Both the position numbers and the translations under genes were made by a program. 64,000 bases of DNA from Glaesserella sp041817755 (GTDB taxonomy: Bacteria; Pseudomonadota; Gammaproteobacteria; Enterobacterales; Pasteurellaceae), in assembly GCF_041817755.1 (NCBI RefSeq), contig NZ_JBGYBX010000022.1, positions 15,232 to 79,231 of the forward strand, written 5' to 3'. This document shows, one piece after another, positions 61,512-64,000 of this stretch. Below the pieces are notes generated by a model. The model did no database searches and had not been told where the DNA came from. It saw only the letters and a list, made by a program, of their open reading frames with translations. Position 1 is the stretch's first letter, and every line of letters starts with the position of its first letter.

Positions 61512-62087
61512 CTATTTCACTTCTTCGGCTTTTTGTGAATCCGATTTCAAGTCCGAAGCCGCTTCTTGGATAATTTTACCGAAGCTGTCCATGGTATCGG
61601 CAATCGCACTTTTCGCGTCATTCACCGAATTATCCAAACTCTGTTTGACCTCATTGAGCGTATCGGAAAACGTACTTTTCTTCTCCTCTACCGAATCTTT
61701 CGATTGCTCCAATTTTGCTTCCAGCGCTTTTTTCATTTCATCCCATTTGGCTTCTGAAATCTTTTTCGCTTCCGCAATTTGACCGGCGACCGAATTTTGG
61801 ATTTCTGCAATTTTTGCATCCGCTTGTTTTTGGGCTTCCGCTATTTTTGCGTCTGCCGCTTTATGCGCTTCAGCGACCTTTTCATCCGCTAACCTCTGCA
61901 CTTCGGCAATTTTTTCTTCTGCGGATTTTTGCACTGCCGCCACCTTTTCATCAGATGCTTTCTGCAGCTCAACTAATTTTGCTTCGGAAGCTTTTAAATC
62001 CGCTTCCAATTTTGCTTTACCGTTATCGCAAGCGCTGAGGGAAAGCGTTGCGCCTAAAACGAATACGGCTAAAAGTGATTTTTTCAT
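61512..62087 (-). CDS. Coiled-coil lipoprotein with six 11-residue repeats
   Basis: 191 residues from ATG 62087 (MKKSLLAVFVLGATLSLSAC), with GGGAGGAAA upstream. The lipobox Cys is residue 20. Residues 33-98 are six tandem 11-residue units of the type xADEKIAEAQK, giving an unbroken charged helix with hendecad spacing. A further helical part ends in a Ser/Asp/Glu-rich tail. Probably an envelope lipoprotein forming a rod-like coiled coil. The family is not recognised; Lpp-like or phage-type tether roles are only guesses. A terminator follows. Confidence 0.72.
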   Translation of the reverse strand: MKKSLLAVFVLGATLSLSACDNGKAKLEADLKASEAKLVELQKASDEKVAAVQKSAEEKIAEVQRLADEKVAEAHKAADAKIAEAQKQADAKIAEIQNSVAGQIAEAKKISEAKWDEMKKALEAKLEQSKDSVEEKKSTFSDTLNEVKQSLDNSVNDAKSAIADTMDSFGKIIQEAASDLKSDSQKAEEVK

Positions 62088-62173
62088 GTCTCGTTTCCTC
62101 CCCAAAAATATTAAACGGTTGTGCTTTAGACATTAGACTTCAGAAAAAATGCCCAAAGCCTAATATCAAATGA

Positions 62174-64000
62174 CTAACGATTTGCGGAAGCCGCTCGCGG
62201 TGCGGAATATACATGGCTGATGGCACTGGTATGCCCACCGAAACCTTTACCGTAGAAATAATATTTCGAGTTTTGCCACTCTGTCACGGTAATCGATGCA
62301 ATTTGCTCCGCCGGCGCCGCAGCAACCGTCATTGCCGATTTGGTATGCGCAACCCGCGATACCGTCCCCAATTTCCCTTCGAATCGGTAACTGCTTTGGT
62401 ATATGCTGAGCGGAACCGTAACACGACTTACATCAGCCTCCGCCACCTCAGTTTTTACCGTAGAAGTATTCGCCGCTTTCACCGATTTACGCCGTGCGTG
62501 ATTTTCTTTGACCAAATCACGTTCTGTCGCTTGTGAAACGACCAAGCCGAACGGTTGGACAGATCCCAACGGTGCGTTTTCCTCCGCAACCGCTTTGTCT
62601 TCATCCGCAAGTCCCCGACGCTCGTGATTTTCTTTCACTAAATCACGATTGGTCCCCTGTACCACAAAATTACCGAAAGGTACCGTCGACTCTTTTTCTA
62701 CCGTCGTATTTTCATCTTGCCCCTGCTGCTGTAACATTTCATCGACCGATAAAAAGCGCGGTTTTTCTTCTTGAACATTACCTTTCGGCATTTCGTAAAA
62801 TTTCACCCAAATCTTACCGCTTGCCAGCTCGGGAGAGGCGACCGCCGAGATTAACGGCATTGACGCTTTCACTTCCTCACGACGTTCGCGACGACGTTGA
62901 TTGCCGACACGAAGATGGCGCGGTAAACGACGTTGGCGGGAACCTTCTCGAGCCTCATTCCGCTCTTCCGAATTCGCATTATCATTGGTTATTTCAGACT
63001 CCGCCACAACCTCAGGCATAACCGCTGTCGGTTGCGGTTGCACCACAACTTGGACATCTGCCACCGGCACTTCAACCGTTTGTTCGACAACCGGTGTCGG
63101 CGATAACTCTTCACTACTCTCTTGCGCCTCTACCCGTACTTTTTTACGTAAATCACGACGTTGGCGACGCTCCGCCACCTTATTGTTTTCACGTTGCGGT
63201 GTGCGCTCTACCACAGCAGGCGCCGTTATACCGACAACCTCTTCAACGACTTCACGACGTTTTTTCGGCTCTGCTTGACTAACGGCTTTCACAACCTCGG
63301 CTTGAACCGACTCCGCTTTCCGCTCTTGGCGTTGTTCATTGCGGTTAGGGCGCTCACGACGTTGCTGACGACGTTCGCGTTGATTACGCGTTTTGCCTTT
63401 CGGTTGTACTTTCTCCGGTTCTTTTTCCTCCGGCGCAAAGAAACTTTTTATTTTCGCAATCAAACGGCTTAATAACGACGGTTTCACCTCTTTAGGCGGT
63501 GTCGGTGCCGGTGACAGGTTCAACTCCGAACTTTGTAGCACCGACTCCACGGTAATCACCGGTTCATTGCGGGTAACCAGCGCTTCTTCATAAGAAGGAG
63601 AGGCAAAAGACGTTTCCTCTTCACGCTCTTGATAACGTTTTGCCAAATCGTAGCTTAACGTCGGCATCACCTCATTTTCACGTAAACGATAGACACTGAA
63701 ATGCGGCGTTTCCATACTTTCCGTCGGTACAACAACGACTTGTACTTCGTGACGTTTTTCAATATCACTAATCGCCTTACGTTTTTCATTTAATAAGTAC
63801 GAAGCAATTTCCACTGGTACGATAGCGTGAACCTGTGCGGAGTTTTCTTTAATCGCTTCTTCTTCTAGCAGACGTAAAATGGAGAGTGCAATCGACTCAT
63901 TATCACGAATTTTTCCCGTTCCTTGACAGCGTGGGCAGACATGTGACGATGCTTCGCTTAACGACGGACTTAAACGCTAACGGCTCATTTCGAGCAAGCC
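62174..64000 (-). CDS. rne: Ribonuclease E, 3' part; in-frame TAG at 63977-63979 (5' end outside window)
   Basis: The frame is RNase E from the right edge: GLLEMSR, then TAG (63979-63977), then RLSPSLSEASS, the zinc-link CPRCQGTG, IRDNESIALSILRLLEEEA and EIASYLLNEKR of the small domain. In E. coli the stop position is Gln (MSRQRLSP). After the stop, 600 codons continue without another stop down to 62174. They include an amphipathic membrane helix (PSLLSRLIAKIKSFF), Arg-rich RNA-binding stretches, two copies of a PFG...RDLVKENHxRR motif, and a C-terminal FYGKGFGGHTS like the PNPase-binding end. If real, the stop would split an essential gene before its dimer-forming zinc link. A sequencing error or a pseudogene are both possible. 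No real start is seen after the stop; GTG 63814 has no family support as a start. Confidence 0.85.

Noticed and set aside
62213..63593. Several open frames on the plus strand opposite rne
   Set aside because: They arise from the Arg/Glu-rich codon pattern of the RNase E tail; none has a ribosome site or recognisable domain.
62174..63814. Separate gene starting at GTG 63814
   Set aside because: The sequence upstream of this GTG, to the TAG at 63977, is conserved RNase E, so this is not a natural start but part of rne.
1..64000. CRISPR array, tRNA/rRNA genes, prophage or IS elements
   Set aside because: No regular spacer-repeat pattern, cloverleaf, integrase or transposase was recognised. The repeats present are uptake signals and intergenic hairpins.

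Overview
The window is chromosomal DNA of a Pasteurellaceae bacterium. Its protein-coding set is Haemophilus/Actinobacillus/Mannheimia-like, and copies of the DNA uptake signal ACAAGCGGTC are scattered throughout. That is the Actinobacillus pleuropneumoniae-type signal rather than the Haemophilus influenzae-type AAGTGCGGT, so the source should lie in the Actinobacillus/Mannheimia/Glaesserella branch. I cannot name a species. Most genes are housekeeping and tightly packed. No rRNA, tRNA, CRISPR array, prophage or insertion sequence was recognised.

Layout. 1-4.1 kb: end of the uracil permease gene uraA, a DUF4189 lipoprotein, mutM and brnQ. 4.2-10.5 kb: fabG, fabD, an AT-rich MATE-like transporter, a GNAT acetyltransferase, a LysE-type exporter, queH and an Mrr-type restriction endonuclease. 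10.5-19 kb: a structured intergenic repeat, ispB, a CBS/CorC-domain membrane protein, ypjD, yggU, yggT, yggL, trmB, then fabH-plsX-rpmF-yceD. 19-28.3 kb: dapD, pgpC, ytfL (paeA), the gluconate module (transporter, gntK, gntR with two operators), an arsC-like gene, aroQ, accB and accC. 28.4-40 kb: a surface-polysaccharide locus on the minus strand. 40.2-51 kb: erpA, menA, trmO, two small envelope genes, slyD, ilvA, glmM, rpiA, serA and the split threonine/serine exporter. 51-57.4 kb: manA-yobD-manZYX and a neurotransmitter:sodium symporter family transporter with its 30-residue partner. 57.7-61.4 kb: sucrose genes scrK-scrB-scrR without a permease. 61.5-64 kb: a coiled-coil lipoprotein and the 3' part of rne.

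The most interesting region is the polysaccharide locus. It carries an ABC exporter (Wzm, and a short Wzt without a carbohydrate-binding tail), UDP-galactopyranose mutase, a DUF4422 (GT111) plus GT8 fusion built like Klebsiella WbbM, a second lone DUF4422 protein, a GT2 enzyme and a WbaP-like initiating transferase. Together these suggest a galactofuranose-containing, D-galactan-I-like O antigen. Embedded in it are an acyltransferase, an SGNH-like protein of unknown role, and a translationally coupled pair: a RelA/SpoT-domain protein and a YhcG/DUF1016 PDDEXK nuclease.

Other points are an in-frame TAG in rne just before its zinc-link cysteines; a duplicated motif in the RNase E tail; a 78-base three-tier hairpin between ispB and mrr; many terminator-like hairpins made from inverted pairs of uptake signals; and separation of fabD-fabG from plsX-fabH.
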